A DNA stretch of 64,000 nt from Symbiodinium microadriaticum (Eukaryota > Sar > Dinophyceae > Suessiales > Symbiodiniaceae). The translations under genes were made by a program, and so were the position numbers. The stretch lies in assembly GCA_001939145.1 (NCBI GenBank), contig LSRX01000129.1, forward strand, positions 192,718-256,717, read 5' to 3'. Numbering within the stretch: the first letter of the stretch is position 1; each line of letters opens with the position of its first letter. Under the pieces are notes generated by a model that saw only the letters and a program-made list of their open reading frames with translations, was not told the DNA's origin and did not search any database. This document shows positions 43,300 to 54,898 of this stretch, in pieces.

Positions 43300-44340
43300 G
43301 GGAACTTGCGCATTTAACAACACATGATATGCGCTCAACGGGCCTCTTCGGACCTTCGGGAACATGCTGCAATGTAGCCCATGGGAATACACCCCTTCTT
43401 CAAGGTTCTTGGTGTTAGGATCTAAGGCAAGGGGCTCGTTAATCCGAAGTTCACTTTAGAAGCCCTTATGCAACGCACATACCCTCTAATCCCCCATGGA
43501 ACCTCTATAAATCCAGAATAGAATAGCTCAAACCCGAGACGCGCTGGGACCCTTTTCTGTGCTTGCTGCTGTCGCGTCTAGATGGCAAGGAAGGCAAATT
43601 CTAAAAGATCGCTGCATCTCAGATTGCGCCTTTCCACACCTGTGGCCGACACACGGATTCCCAGAGACTCCAGAACACCTCACTTAATATATATATATAT
43701 ATATATATATGTATATGTATCTTAAAGGATTAATATCTTGCAAGGTATATTTCTTAACTAATAGGCCTTTGGAGTCTCATGGATCCCAGCAGCGACAGCA
43801 ATATTCGCAGCCTATGGTTCACGAAACCCATCTTCATCTTTCAGGGGCCTCGACACAGATGTGTAAGTCTTGTAAACGGAGGTGGCATGATTTGTCAGGG
43901 CTCTGCAATCGGGGCACTGAGTAAACTCAAGTAGCCATAGCAATAGTAAGAGAAAGACATCGACAATGCTCGCGATCGTGGCTTCAATAACAGTAAGAAG
44001 CATGTCGACAGCAGCAATGTGAGGCGTCCGGCGATACGAAAGACAATAGCAACAACTTGTCGTAGTAGTATCGTAATACTTGGCACGCCGGTCATGAGCA
44101 CTAGTGGAAGACACAAGTTATAATTATATATATATATATATATATATATTAATTATGTAATGTATTAATTTATGTCAATATATATATATACATATATATA
44201 TATATATGTATTTACCCCTGACGTCGGCGCTATTCTCAGCAATCCGAGAGTTCTGCCTTCGTGGGTGCTTTGGAACGCTTGCGGTCACAGCCACCACCAC
44301 CACGTCAGCACGTCACCCCCCACCACCCCCTCGTAGTAGT
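43300..44340. other. spacer with AT microsatellites
   Basis: (AT)n at about 43686-43711 and 44125-44215. A - strand frame near 43812-44114 has a hydrophobic run (IEATIASIVDVFLLLLLWLL) but no other support. Confidence 0.35.
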
Positions 44341-44347
44341 AGTTCCA

Positions 44348-45450
44348 TGATGAACCAGAATGGCCAAATGAGAGGGCATGTTTGAGATAAATGATTAACC
44401 GAGAGGGCGCTCTCTCTCTCTCTCTATATATATATATGTGATGATGATGAGGATGATGATGATGATGATGAACCGGAATCGCCGATTGACGCGGCGTGGT
44501 TAAAATCTGTGATGAAGCGGAATCGCCAAACGAGGGGGCGTGTTTAAGGTTTATGATGAACCGGAATCGCCAAATTGAGCGCGTGGTTACGACTGATAAT
44601 GAACCGAAATCGCCAACTGAGGGGGCGTGTTCAAGACATATGCTGATTGGAATCGATAGAGGAGAGGGCTTGTTTAAGCTCCATGATGAACCGGAATGGC
44701 CAAATGAGGGCGGGCGTTTAAGATTTATGATGAACCGGAATCGCCAATTGAGGGGGCGTGTCTAAGATATATGATGAACCGAGGGGGTGTGTGTAAGATC
44801 CATGATGAACCGGAATCGCCAAATGAGCGGGGGTTGTTTAAGACATATTGGTCAAATGAGTTGCGTGTTTAAGAGATGCGATTAACCGAGAGGGCGGGCT
44901 TTATGATGAACCGGAGTCGCCGAATGAGGGGGGATGGATAAAATCTGTGATGAACCGGAATCGCCAAATGAGGGGGCGTGTTTCAGATATATGATGAACC
45001 GAAACCGCCAGAGAAAGGAGGGGGTGTAAGGACTATGCATGATGACCCGGCATCGCCACAAGAGGGAGAGTGTTGAAGATGCATCATCAGCCGAAATCGC
45101 CAAAGGAGGGGTCTGCTTAAAATATATGATGAACCGGAATCACCATGTGTAAGATATGTGATTCACCAGAATCTCCGATTGAGGGGGCGCGGTTAAACAT
45201 TCTGTGATGAACCAGAATCGCAAAGTGGGGGGTGTCCAAGATATATGACGAACCGGAATCGCCAAAAAAGGGGTTGCATTTAAGATGTACTATATTTTAT
45301 AATTATATGTATATGTATATGTATGTGTATATATATATGGTATATATATATACATACACATATTATATAGTATACATATATGTGTTGATAATGAACCGGG
45401 ATCGCCAAATGAGGGGGCATGGAAGGTCTGTGCTGAACTGGAAACGCCAC
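44348..45450. repeat. about 45-bp degenerate minisatellite
   Basis: About 20 units built on GATGAACCGGAATCGCCAAA then TGAGGGGGCGTGTTTAAGAT. Units drift and are interrupted by TA microsatellites (about 44425-44440 and 45295-45375). Frames across it (MMNRNRQ-type repeats) contain stops. Confidence 0.9.
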
Positions 45451-45472
45451 ATGATATGCTTGTTGTTGCTGC

Positions 45473-45507
<35 letters not shown>

Positions 45508-45700
45508 GTTTGTTGCCGCGTGACCGCACGCTGCCGGCTCTTGGGCCGTTCAGCGCGCGGCCGCACCCCGGACACGGGACGGGCGACGAGGGAAACCTTA
45601 AGCAGGCAAACGAAACCTCAAATCAGGGTTTCGACCCACACCCTAAACCTTCAACCCAAAAGACAAAGACCTCAGCACTAGACCCCCAAAAACTCATCAC

Positions 45701-45807
45701 CCCTGACTCAGGGTCCCGACGTGCCTCCTGAATCCGTCGTTCCAGGCCCACTTGATTGACTTTGAAGTGGGTCACACCCGGAACGTCGGAGGTAGCAGCA
45801 GCTGCCT
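45701..45807 (-). CDS. candidate exon
   Basis: Strong acceptor CCATTTGCAG and donor GGG^GTGATG. Reads AAAATSDVPGVTHFKVNQVG then LERRIQEARRDPESG over exactly 107 nt. One of the best-delimited exons. A (TTG)n microsatellite lies upstream at 45462-45510. Family unknown. Confidence 0.6.
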
Positions 45808-46122
45808 CTGCAAATGGAAGACGGAGTTAGGAGCCGAATATCGGGGCTTCACTAGTCAGAATCGGTTTTGCGGGTCTGCAATGTTGCATCTATCTGACAG
45901 GAATCCTACGAAATGGTGGTGTTTACTACGTTAGGTGCTAACTGAAGCTGGCCAAGACCAACTGAATAAATTACTTGATTTTGACAAGGTGTAGTTACAT
46001 ACTGCTCTGATACAAACAGAATCGGCTCTAATAGGATTTATTTATTTATCGTTTATGAAGTACACAACTAAACACGTGCAGGCACGTGCTCGCACGCCTG
46101 TACGTAGTACATATGCCTGTAC

Positions 46123-46330
46123 CTGAGTACCCATCTAACATCCGATTCACCCACGCATGCAGAAGAGCTTGCACGGCCTTGAACCCTATGGATCTCTTGC
46201 AGCTTCGTTGCAGATTCTTCCTTCCGGGCAAGCTTCTAGCTATCTCTCGCGGCATGGAGCCAATGTGGGTTCTTGATGAGGATGCGGGATTTAGCATCTG
46301 GTGCAACGGTTCTCGGATTCGCAGTATGTT
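46123..46330 (-). CDS. candidate exon
   Basis: Open frame reading MPREIARSLPGRKNLQRSCK then RSIGFKAVQALLHAWVNRML, ending at CTCAG^GTACAG, a good donor. Basic and helical. The 5' edge is uncertain. Confidence 0.5.
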
Positions 46331-46599
46331 AGGGCTCAGGAATCCATGTTCAGCACATGAAACCCTGAAGCTGAAATCTAAATCCAGCTCCTAAACCCTC
46401 AACCCCAAAACTCAAACTCGAAGCATCCAACACGACTTAACCCCAAACTCTGAATACCTGAACCATAAAGTTGGAGTAAGAATTCACCACCTTCGAGCAA
46501 CTTTGCCTCTGCAGAGTCCCGTTGAGGGACTGGACTAGGACGGAGCCGCACTGATTCCAGGCCTGCGCCATCGGCTGGCTTGAGGCTTAGGGTGGTGGT

Positions 46600-46871
46600 G
46601 GGGACGGTGGCAACAGTCTCAGTAGCAGTAGCAGCAGCAGAAGAAGGAGCAGGAGAAGGAGCAGACACGGCAGCAGGAGCACGAACAGCAGAAGCGAGGC
46701 GTAGCCGTAGTTGTAGCAGCAGCAGCAGTAGCAGTAGCAGTAGCAGTAGCAGTAGCAGTAGCAGTAGCAGTAGCAGTAGCAGTAGGAGTAGTAGTAGTAG
46801 TAGTAGTAGTAGCAGTAGTAATATAGTAGCAGCAGCAAGAATAGTAGTAGTTTTCGTCGTCGTGGTGGTGG

Positions 46872-46907
<36 letters not shown>

Positions 46908-47090
46908 CAGTAGCAGTAGCAGCAGCAGTAGCAGTGGCAGTGGCAGTGGCAGTAGCAGCAGCAGCAGCAGTAGCAGTAGTGGCGTTGGTCGTCGTGGTGG
47001 CAGCGATCGAAGAATCGGTAGTGGTAGTAGTGGTAGTGGCAGTGGTAGTGGTGGCGGTATTGGTAGTTGTAGTGGTGGTGGCTCAACCCA
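46600..47090. repeat. mixed trinucleotide array (AGC/AGT/GTC/GGT)
   Basis: About 160 trinucleotides with shifting composition. A - strand frame from the neighbouring exon runs on through it as Leu/Pro-rich sequence, most likely artefact. Confidence 0.9.
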
Positions 47091-47095
47091 AACCC

Positions 47096-47390
47096 TGGAC
47101 GTCCCTAGCGGCCTTAACTCAAAAGGGGGTAGCCTTGCAACATGTTGGAATTTGTGGATTTGTCGGTTGAAGTGCTCAAGTTGTGCAGCGCAAAGAGTTT
47201 CTCGTGTACAAGCGGTTTCGGGTTCAGGGTTCTGCCACATAATGACACTTGGACATTGGCCTTGCAATTTGTGCAAGCTGTGTGCTCTGATGAGAGTTGC
47301 AAGAGCTACTCCCCAGCTGAACTGCAATCGCTCAGGTTTCTGTTGAAAAGCGAGTGCCACAACCCATCAGTATTGCATTCGCATTACGTA
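47096..47390 (-). CDS. candidate long exon
   Basis: About 95 codons: VVALAFQQKPERLQFSWGVA, then LATLIRAHSLHKLQGQCPSV, then LEHFNRQIHKFQHVARLPPF. Strongly protein-like. A GTTTGGG donor lies next to the trinucleotide array. The + strand alternative is weaker. No family recognised. Confidence 0.55.
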
Positions 47391-47960
47391 AGCACCAAAA
47401 GGTGATAATACAGCTCCTACTCACCTACCCCTACACCTTCAATCTCAACCCGAAGCTCTGCAAACTGCACACCCACCTTCTGGCAACGCCCGTCCAACAA
47501 CTCGTGAGACTTATGTAAGGCATTAAAGAGCTTTTACACGGCTTCCAAGGCTCCTATGCAATGCCTACAGAACTCGGATACAGCGGTTATATACTGACGT
47601 GTTCAACCGAAGCAGCCGAAGTTGCTTCTCAGATGCACAGGTCGCTGCATGTGCCACAGTCTTCGGTCAGAAAAAAGCCAGGACCCCGGCTATGAGACCT
47701 CAACAACCAGTCTGACCAGCATGGTGAAGACCATTAAAATGGGACACCACCTTGAAGAAACTCCTCCTAGGTCCGAAACCCTAAAAGCCTGGCCCCAACT
47801 GCGCACGCAATAACAAAAGCCGTAGGAAAAGCCTGAAAAGGATCCGCGAGAAGAGCCCCTCACATGACAGAGGCCTGCGCATTGTGGCGTTGCAGCTCAA
47901 GACTCCATCCCTCGACCTACCCGTGGCTGGCAGTTCAGGGCTCCTTCTGCTTAACCCTCA

Positions 47961-48020
47961 TATAGTACCCTAAATAGTAGGATCCTTATTCTAAGGACCC
48001 CAACATAAGGTACCCCTAAG
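47961..48020. mobile_element. partial IR element family B, copy 3
   Basis: Inner part TATAGTACCCTAAATAGTAG then AAGGACCCCAACATAAGGTA matches copies at 10517 and 40379, but the TTTCCGAAAA ends are missing. Confidence 0.65.
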
Positions 48021-48049
48021 TTGGCAAGGTTCCTGAACTCAAGGGCTCC

Positions 48050-48165
48050 TTTTAGGCAGTTCCTTCAAGGCTCCATGGGCCTATGGCCCATGGCGCTTGC
48101 AGAGCCGTCTGCTGTCGGTAATTGGGATTCTGCCTACGAGTTGCGGCATCCTTTCTTATTTGGAG
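48050..48165 (-). CDS. candidate exon
   Basis: Reads RKDAATRRQNPNYRQQTALQ then APWAIGPWSLEGTA and a stop. Basic, Gln/Asn-rich. It may be spliced before the stop. Confidence 0.45.
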
Positions 48166-48319
48166 GGTAAGGATCAGGTACCGTGAGCAAAACAAGCTAC
48201 TACAATCCAGGGTCAAGCAAACTCCCCCACCCACCCAAACCCCCAGGGAATCCTTGAAGGAACCCTGAAACATCCCGTCACTTTCCGTAGGAGTCCCTAA
48301 ACTTATAAACCCTAAAGAC

Positions 48320-48396
48320 CGCGCCTCTCGCATCAACGCCTCCACCTGATCTCGGACACTGCCAGGAAGGTGCCGCAGGCCAGCGTCCTCCAAAAG
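48320..48396 (-). CDS. candidate exon
   Basis: Acceptor TATTAAAAG, phase 0. Reads LLEDAGLRHLPGSVRDQVEA then LMREAR and ends at GTCTTTAGGG (phase 2), the same telomere-like donor as at 40164. Acidic/amphipathic helix. Confidence 0.6.
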
Positions 48397-48399
48397 CTT

Positions 48400-49460
48400 T
48401 TAATAATAGGGTGTTCTTTCTTAATCTAGGAGGTTTCTAGGCTTCCTTCAAAGGTTCCGCTTAGGGGGGATCCTATTCGGTTCTCGGTTTTCCTAGGTTT
48501 TTGTACGGGTTTTTGGTCTTCGGTCTCTGGGATTTGCGGCGTTTTTCCGATAGATGTCAGGCTGAAGGGGCCGCAACCTGCTCCTCCTTTCGGTCTTATG
48601 TGCGTGATAATGAGTTAAACCCTACCTAAACCCCTGAAACTAGGCAAAATAATGGCCTAATGCCCATAAAAAAAGGCTACTATTCTACATGCTTTTGGGC
48701 TTAGGGAAACCCTAAACACGGCTTCGTGGTTCTGGGTTACAGGGCTGCTGGCTTCCTCGATATGGTTGGGATATGGCTGGAATCAAGGCCTAAGATTGTC
48801 ACAATAAGGGCTGAATATAGCCATAGGAAGGGCTTACTATGGCCATAAATACCAATAAGGGCTTACTATGGCCATAAATAATGGGGCTCTTTATAGCAGT
48901 CATTCAGGAACGTACAGGCCCAAATAGGACCCATAGGGCAGTTAGCTAAGTGGGCCTGATCCTTCAAGCCCCTCGGCCTGGGCAGTTGGGTCTTCCTTTT
49001 CAGGGCTTCGGGGGGACAGGTACCTGGTTTCGGGGCTTCCAGGGTTTAGGGTTTAGGGTTTCGGGTTTAGGATATATGCTTTCTTAGGGGTCTCATGGCG
49101 TGAAGGCTGCCATTTAATTTTTGGGTTTAGAAACCCTTTCAGGAGTTGGGGTTTTGGGAACCCTTTGAGGAGCTTGGGTTTTTGGGGTCGCAAGGCTTCG
49201 CAATGAGGGATGAAGATGAGACCCAACCACCAGCGGACCTTGATTTCTTACAAAGTCCGACACCTCTTGATGAAGGAATGTACGGTATTAAGAGCTACAG
49301 AACTTCAGGCATCTTATGCGGCATATTCCCTCAGTGAGGATTCTTGGGCTCTCCGGGATTTTAGCTTCGTCCAAGTCTAACTCTAGTCACGCAGGGTTGC
49401 TGACTGCGAACGGCCACTCTGGACTCTGTACAGTGGGACCTTGGTGGTCGGGCTCGGCAC
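48400..49460. other. spacer with direct repeat
   Basis: The word AAGGGCTTACTATGGCCATA is repeated at about 48828 and 48857. An unconvincing coding-like + run lies at 49200-49337 (ETQPPADLDFLQSPTPLDEG). Confidence 0.35.
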
Positions 49461-49469
49461 CCCTTATAA

Positions 49470-49670
49470 ACAGGTGCCGCTCATGATCACGTCTGCGGCT
49501 GTGAGTACCTGTACCAGCGCGGCAGTCAGCGCAACAGACTTAGACACATCGTACGTCATCCATGCAGGAATTTTCAGTGTAGGTGGAGCTCCTGCCCTGA
49601 TCCATTTTTCTTTTGGGGATTTGCTGCACTGCGGCTGTGTTTTGCTTCTTGCAAGCACTTGTCATACCCA
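49470..49670 (-). CDS. candidate exon
   Basis: Reads KEKWIRAGAPPTLKIPAWMT then YDVSKSVALTAALVQ, with a GTACTC donor before the frame ends in TAA. Frames on the + strand are also open here. Confidence 0.4.
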
Positions 49671-49699
49671 CAATTACTGAGGCATTGACGATTGTACGC

Positions 49700-50700
49700 G
49701 CGAGGCACACAGCGCCCTCTTGCAAGCGCAATCTGTAGGCTCAAGCATCTCTGGCTGTGCAGCACTCCGTGCGACTGCGCACATGCTGTGCAATAGTGCC
49801 GGTGGTATCCAGGGGTCGGAAGTTGCCCACAGTTCGGGTAAGGATTTAGGTTTTAAGGTTTTGGGTACCGCAGCAACTTAGCTGAAGCCCTGCATCCGCC
49901 TGTTGGTGGTGATTGCTTGCAGCACGGCCTCTGCGCCGAGGGCGGCCCGACAAAAGAAAACCTACGGACTACATGGATTGGTCGCAGTTGCACCCAAGCA
50001 CTGAAACCTCAACATCCCAAGTCCCCAATCCTTGAAACGTACATGGAATCTGAAATGGTGCCAAGTATATCTATACTATGTGGGGTTCCATGTTCGCTTC
50101 AAGGCGCATCCCCAAAGGTCCAGGGTTTAGAGCCGCCCAAAACCCAATGCCAGACATCCCGGCACCTCGAACCCTTAGCCTCCAACAGCCAAATCCGCCT
50201 ACTGCTCATGGACCAACTTCTGCGTTATCAGTGTTTAGTGTTTAGGGTTAGTTATCAGATATCAGTGTTTAGTTTAGTGTTTAGGGTTTAGGGTTAGTTA
50301 TCAGACAAGGGGGCATGATCTCCACTACACTCTGTATCCATGATTCCTCTAGTTGACGGTGCGTAGCGGAATGCAGGAGTTTGTTCATCAACGGTAGTTC
50401 CTGCTGATTGACCCTAAACCCTAGACCTGGACCAAACCCTAAACCTTGAAGCCTAAACTCTAAAACCGTCAACCCTGAAACCCCAAGCCTCAAACTCCAG
50501 ATAGTCAAAGCTAAACCCCAAATCTTGAACCTTGAGCCCTATAAAACCTTACCCTGGGAAGTCCCAAGAATCCTCGAACCCTACAAGCTTAAGTTGCAAA
50601 TCTTGAACCCTCAACCTTGAACCTGAAACCGAAGGAATTGTGAGCATTCTTGAACCCTGCATCCTAAACAAGAAGTCCCTAAACCCAAAACCCAAAACCC
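49700..50700. other. spacer with telomere-like and TTTAGTGTT repeats
   Basis: Around 50228-50300 the word TCAGTGTTTAG is repeated beside TTTAGGG units. No exon called. Confidence 0.35.
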
Positions 50701-50712
50701 CTAAACCCCTAC

Positions 50713-50841
50713 CTTGATGGGACCAATAACTGCACAAAACCCTGCAACTCGGTCCTCCTGCGGGCAGTCCGCACCGGCTGCGCCAACGAAGCCACCGACT
50801 GCTTTTCGAAGAAGCGTGACCTCTTCCAAAGGGACTTTAAA
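50713..50841 (-). CDS. well-delimited exon
   Basis: Acceptor CCAACAAAAG and donor AAG^GTAGGG enclose exactly 129 nt, 43 codons in phase 0: FKVPLEEVTLLRKAVGGFVG, then AAGADCPQEDRVAGFCAVIG. The mix of small and hydrophobic residues suggests a folded enzyme domain; family not recognised. The intron after it begins GTAGGGGTTTAGGGG. Confidence 0.65.
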
Positions 50842-51131
50842 CTTTTGTTGGCTTATGAAGGGTTTAGGGTTCAGGGTGACCTGTCCCAGAAGGACTTAAA
50901 GGCTTGCTGTCTTTTGAAGGGTTTTGTAAAATTTGACTTGGGGTTTCAAGGGTTCTGGGGTTTAGTCTTTTGGAGTTCAGGGTGTTAGCAAATGAAAGCT
51001 TTCGGGGCAGGGAAAAGCCGCAAGCATCCAGGGCGGTTTCAGCGTTGAGGGGAAGCTTAGAGCCTTAAATTTTGAACAGATGAACCGCAAACAGGATGGT
51101 TCTCTACGTCTTGTAGTATGAACCTTCTATG

Positions 51132-51180
51132 GGTAGTTCTCTAAATTAGGGAGTTTCTTTAGGTCCCCAATATAGTACGG
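51132..51180. mobile_element. partial IR element family G, copy 2
   Basis: GGTAGTTCTCTAAATTAGGG then TTTAGGTCCCCAATATAGTA matches one arm of the copy at 10731-10815 in reverse. The second arm is missing. Confidence 0.55.
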
Positions 51181-51349
51181 CACCCGTATAAAACCACATG
51201 AGCATCGAACTTCCAAGGCTCCAGGACTCGCTGCGATTGCGGGGTTTTGTTAGGGACCAAAACGAATCCTGCAAGGGCTCGTGTCCCATAGAAGGTTCGG
51301 AATGCAAGATGTATGGAAGCAGACTGTCTGAAGGATCATCTTCTGCTTA

Positions 51350-51425
51350 AATCTTCAGAACTTCGAGCATCGTGACCCCCTTCCGGAAGCGCTTTTGCAC
51401 GTATGCATCTGCCACATTCACCTTG
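51350..51425 (-). CDS. candidate exon, possible C-terminus
   Basis: Reads VNVADAYVQKRFRKGVTMLE then VLKI and a TAA. If not spliced at the internal GTTCTG this closes a gene. Confidence 0.5.
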
Positions 51426-51439
51426 CAGCAGAAAACTAT

Positions 51440-52225
51440 TTAACCCCTGAGCCCTAACCCCGATACGATCCTATCCCAACTGGCAGGTTGCTATAATAAC
51501 TCTAGGGCATTGGGACCTTGATAATCGGAACAAGGCATAATGAATCAAGGACTAGAGTGTTACCAGGGCTCTGAGCTCTAAGTACGGCCAGTCAAGCCCA
51601 ATGTCACACTACAGGTGCCTTGGCTCCTGGGCTTCGGGATAGCTTCAGAGAGTGCCGGAGCCCTTAGGGTTTAGGGGCCCAGATAGCAGGACCTTCGCAA
51701 TGATGAGGATCTCTCTTACGGTAAATGTCCACATGCAAAGGGAGAAGACCTCACCTGTGGCGCAGCATCACCGGAGTCAATCAGCTGATCGCGCACCTCA
51801 GGGTTTGCTCTTGAGGGGGTTTGGAGCTTGGGAAACACGGCAAGGTTTGGTGGGGATGAGGGGTCCACTTAGATGGTTCCTGTTAGGGTTTATTCGGGAT
51901 CTAGGGCCTATACCCCTAAACCCTGAACCCTAAAGCCTATAGTAGGGTTGCAATGTTTCTGAACTCCCATTTCGGCTTGGTTGGGGTCTTGGGCCTCGGA
52001 GAGTTGAAAATGCATCGCACTCTCTCACTCACTCTCTCTCTCTCTCTCTCTCCCTCTCTCTCTGTATTTTCATAAAAGGGATTGTCTCAATGGGGTTAAG
52101 GCTTCAGGATTTATAGATGTTTTTAGGGTCCGGCTTTCATACATCCATACATACATGCATGCATGTTTACATAAATACATACATACATATAGTAATAGAT
52201 AGGTAGATAAATCGATAGATACAGT

Positions 52226-52264
<39 letters not shown>

Positions 52265-52380
52265 TAGGTAGGTAGGTAGGTGGGACAACGGGGGTTTCAC
52301 ACTCAGGCAACGTAGGGTTATCCAACATGCAGGGCTCCCTACCCAGGCTGCAGGCTCTGGGGTCTAGCGATTAGGGTTTA
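51440..52380. other. spacer with microsatellites
   Basis: (CT)n at about 52014-52062, TACA units at 52138-52190 and (GGCA)n/(GGTA)n at 52224-52280. No convincing exon. Confidence 0.45.
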
Positions 52381-52394
52381 GGGTGTTAAGTTTG

Positions 52395-52540
52395 CAGATC
52401 CCTCAAACAGCCCCGCCAGAATCTCAGCGAGTCCACCCGCTCTGCAATCCCCAAGCCTTTGAGCGAGATAACGGCGGCACGTGGCTCTCGTAAGTGCAGC
52501 GCCCGGCTGCTGCAAAAGCATGCCAGCATCGTAATACACA
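52395..52540 (-). CDS. candidate exon
   Basis: Reads YDAGMLLQQPGAALTRATCR, then RYLAQRLGDCRAGGLAEILA, then GLFEGSANL. Ala/Leu/Arg-rich helix pattern. A second frame on the same strand is open but less protein-like. Confidence 0.5.
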
Positions 52541-52748
52541 AAATTCTAAAGCCGAAAACCCACGTAAACCTTCCACCCTGTAACCGAAAACCTCTAAATG
52601 ATAAGCCCTGATCTCCTGAACCGTAAATCTCGAACACCTACAAAGCAAGATTGGAAAACCCAAAAGGCTAATCTCCCAAACCGCTGAGCGCGGAACCCAA
52701 AAGGGAGCCCCGGTTCCGAAGAGTGAGTCCCCCAGAAGGCACACTGAC

Positions 52749-53023
52749 CATAACTTAAGGAATCTAGTCTTTTGGGAGCCTTAAGATTACGATTTGAAGT
52801 AGATAACTTAAGGAATCTAGTCTTTTTGGAGTCTCAAGATGATGATTTTAAGTACATAACTGAAGGAATCTAGTCTTTTGGGAGCCTTCAGCTTATGGTT
52901 TGAAGTACATAACTTCAGGAATCTAGTCTTTTGGGAGCCTTAAGGTTATGATTTGAAGTACACAACTTCAGGAATCTAGTCTTTTTGCCGGAGCCTTAAG
53001 GTTTATGTTTATGACTGGAAGTA
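52749..53023. repeat. 53-bp tandem repeat, five units
   Basis: Units start CATAACTTAAGGAATCTAGT and contain CTTTTGGGAGCCTTAAG; four are 53 bp, the last is longer. Divergence among units is modest. GGAATCTAGTCTTTT is kept in all. Confidence 0.95.
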
Positions 53024-53244
53024 AAATAGATATAAACAAATGCTTTTCAGGCTTGAAGGCATATTCCATAATCCAGGGTCTGAGGGCCCCTAAACTCTAA
53101 ACCCTACACCCCAAAAGAAGCTGGGAACCTCTGACATTCTACCAAACAGCGATAACAAGATCCAAACACAGAACCCTGCGTTAACAGACCTGTACCCTGC
53201 AAAGACCCTACCAAAGCCCCATACTGATCCTCTAAATCCCGTTC

Positions 53245-53375
53245 CCTAAACCCTAAACCCTAACCCCTCAACCCTAACCCGTTCCCTAAACCCTAAACCC
53301 TGAACCCTAAACCCGTTCCCTAAACCCTAAACCCTGAACCCTAAACCCGTTCCCTAAACCCTAAACCCTAAACCT
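53245..53375 (+). repeat. higher-order telomere-motif array
   Basis: CCCTAAACCCTAAACCC blocks each opened by GTTCCCT give a repeat of about 35 bp (GTTCCCTAAACCCTAAACCC then TGAACCCTAAACCC), present about four times. A telomere-derived block has itself been tandemly amplified. Confidence 0.9.
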
Positions 53376-53389
53376 CGTTCAGCTACTTC

Positions 53390-53495
53390 AACCTTTGAAG
53401 CCCAGCAACCTCCTGGAACTTTTCCAGCAGCTTCTTCAGACCGGAGCCCGGCTGCCAGTGCCTTGCGCTTTTCCTTCGGAAGAGGCGTCTTTTTT
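53390..53495 (-). CDS. candidate exon, frame unresolved
   Basis: Two - frames are coding-like: FRRKSARHWQPGSGLKKLLE then KFQEVAGLQRLK, and PKEKRKALAAGLRSEEAAGK. Donors GTTGCT, GTTGAAG and GTAGCT are near. Confidence 0.4.
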
Positions 53496-54259
53496 TGTCT
53501 TGTTGAGGGCTTTTAGCTATAGGTTTTCCTTAAGGGCTTATAGGGCTTAGGGCTTATAGGGTTTGTAGGGTTTAGGGTTTAGGGTTTATAAGGTTTAGGG
53601 CTTACATATAGGTTTAGGGCTTAGGGTTTAGTCCTTGGAATGAGGCTTTTCTCTTTTCTTGTTTAGGGTTTAGGGTTTGTAAGTAGGGGCTTCAGGTTTT
53701 GCCTCGGGTTCCGGCTTTTGCGGTGTTGAAGGGCTTGTCGGTGCTTGTATCTGTCTTGATGGAGAGCTCCCCAAAAAACTCCTAGACAGCTCTGGCAGGC
53801 ATTTCTGCTTGGGTTCCGCGTTCCAAGGTCGGTTTAAAGGTGTAGGTTTGGGGTTACGGGTCCTTACCGGCAAGTATCACTACAGCCTGGAGCTGTGCAG
53901 GCATCGAAAGTGCTCAGACGCACGGTGTGACTTACGCTGCGGTGGTGAGTTCGGCTGGGACCTCTGTAGGATGGTTTACTTCTGCCTGCTTATACCCAGA
54001 AGCCAATAGCCGCTGGCAGTTTACCGTAACCATACTTCATAACTAGGACAAAAAAGTGTAACACCTGAACCCCGACATCTCCTAAACATGTACAACCCTG
54101 CTGTCTGAGACTCTAAAAGCTCCAGTCTACACCCTAAGATGCTGAAGTCTAAACCCCAAGCTCGAAACCCTAGGGATGTAGGGCTTGGGGCAAGGATCCT
54201 GCTCGCTTTCTTGCAGCGCTTTTTGGCTGGCACAGGGCTACATGGCAGTGTATAGGTTT

Positions 54260-54400
54260 TCCGGTTGGAGCTTGTCGATCGCTAGCGCATGCAAGGGGCT
54301 TCGATCCGCAGCTAAAATGGTGCGGCAGCAGATCTTTCAGCAGACCCACGCGTGGGTCGTCGGGCTTCTCCAGGCAGGAGAGTAGAACGATCCTCCGTGG
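54260..54400 (-). CDS. candidate exon
   Basis: Reads SCLEKPDDPRVGLLKDLLPH then HFSCGSKPLACASDRQAPTG. A + frame (ACKGLRSAAKMVRQQIFQQT) is also open; block orientation favours -. Confidence 0.4.
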
Positions 54401-54829
54401 GAGCTTTTCTGGGCTTGAGGTTGAGGGTTGAGGGCTTCAGGTTCACCAAATGGGAAAATGAATTCGTCAAGGCTTATCTTAGCCGTGAGGTAACATCTCA
54501 GCTTTTGTGGGGGTTGCGTACCTGTGTCAGCCGAAACCCTGATCCCTATAACTGCCTATAACCCTAAAGGCCTATCTGCACGAGCTCCAACCCTGCAGGG
54601 AGCACCTCGTCGCAGGTGGTGCCAGAGCCCTCATTACAGAAACCTTATAGGCTTTTTTAAGAAGCCTTTATAGGGAACCCCGCTCAATGTATCAAACTCC
54701 CGCACATGGGTAGTTACTATAGCACCCGTCTAGACTATTCATTAACTCCCCCGAAACCCTAAACCGCAAATCGCCCATTTCCAACGACCAAGGTCCCTAT
54801 AACACGAGAGTTTAGGAACGGCTTGATTT

Positions 54830-54898
54830 AGAGCCACTCCTGGGAAGCACGAAGAAGAGCTCCACATCGTAGCCGGCGCACATGCTGCGGAGAGCCGG
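54830..54898 (-). CDS. candidate exon
   Basis: Reads LRSMCAGYDVELFFVLPRSG. Short, with a hydrophobic core. Splice ends not fixed. Confidence 0.4.

Noticed and set aside
45752..45934. + strand frame at 45752-45934
   Set aside because: The - strand exon at 45701-45807 has much better splice ends and composition over the same DNA.
46587..47090. Leu/Pro/Tyr-rich and Ser/Val-rich frames across the AGC/AGT array
   Set aside because: Repeat artefact; only the unique part right of 47096 looks coding.
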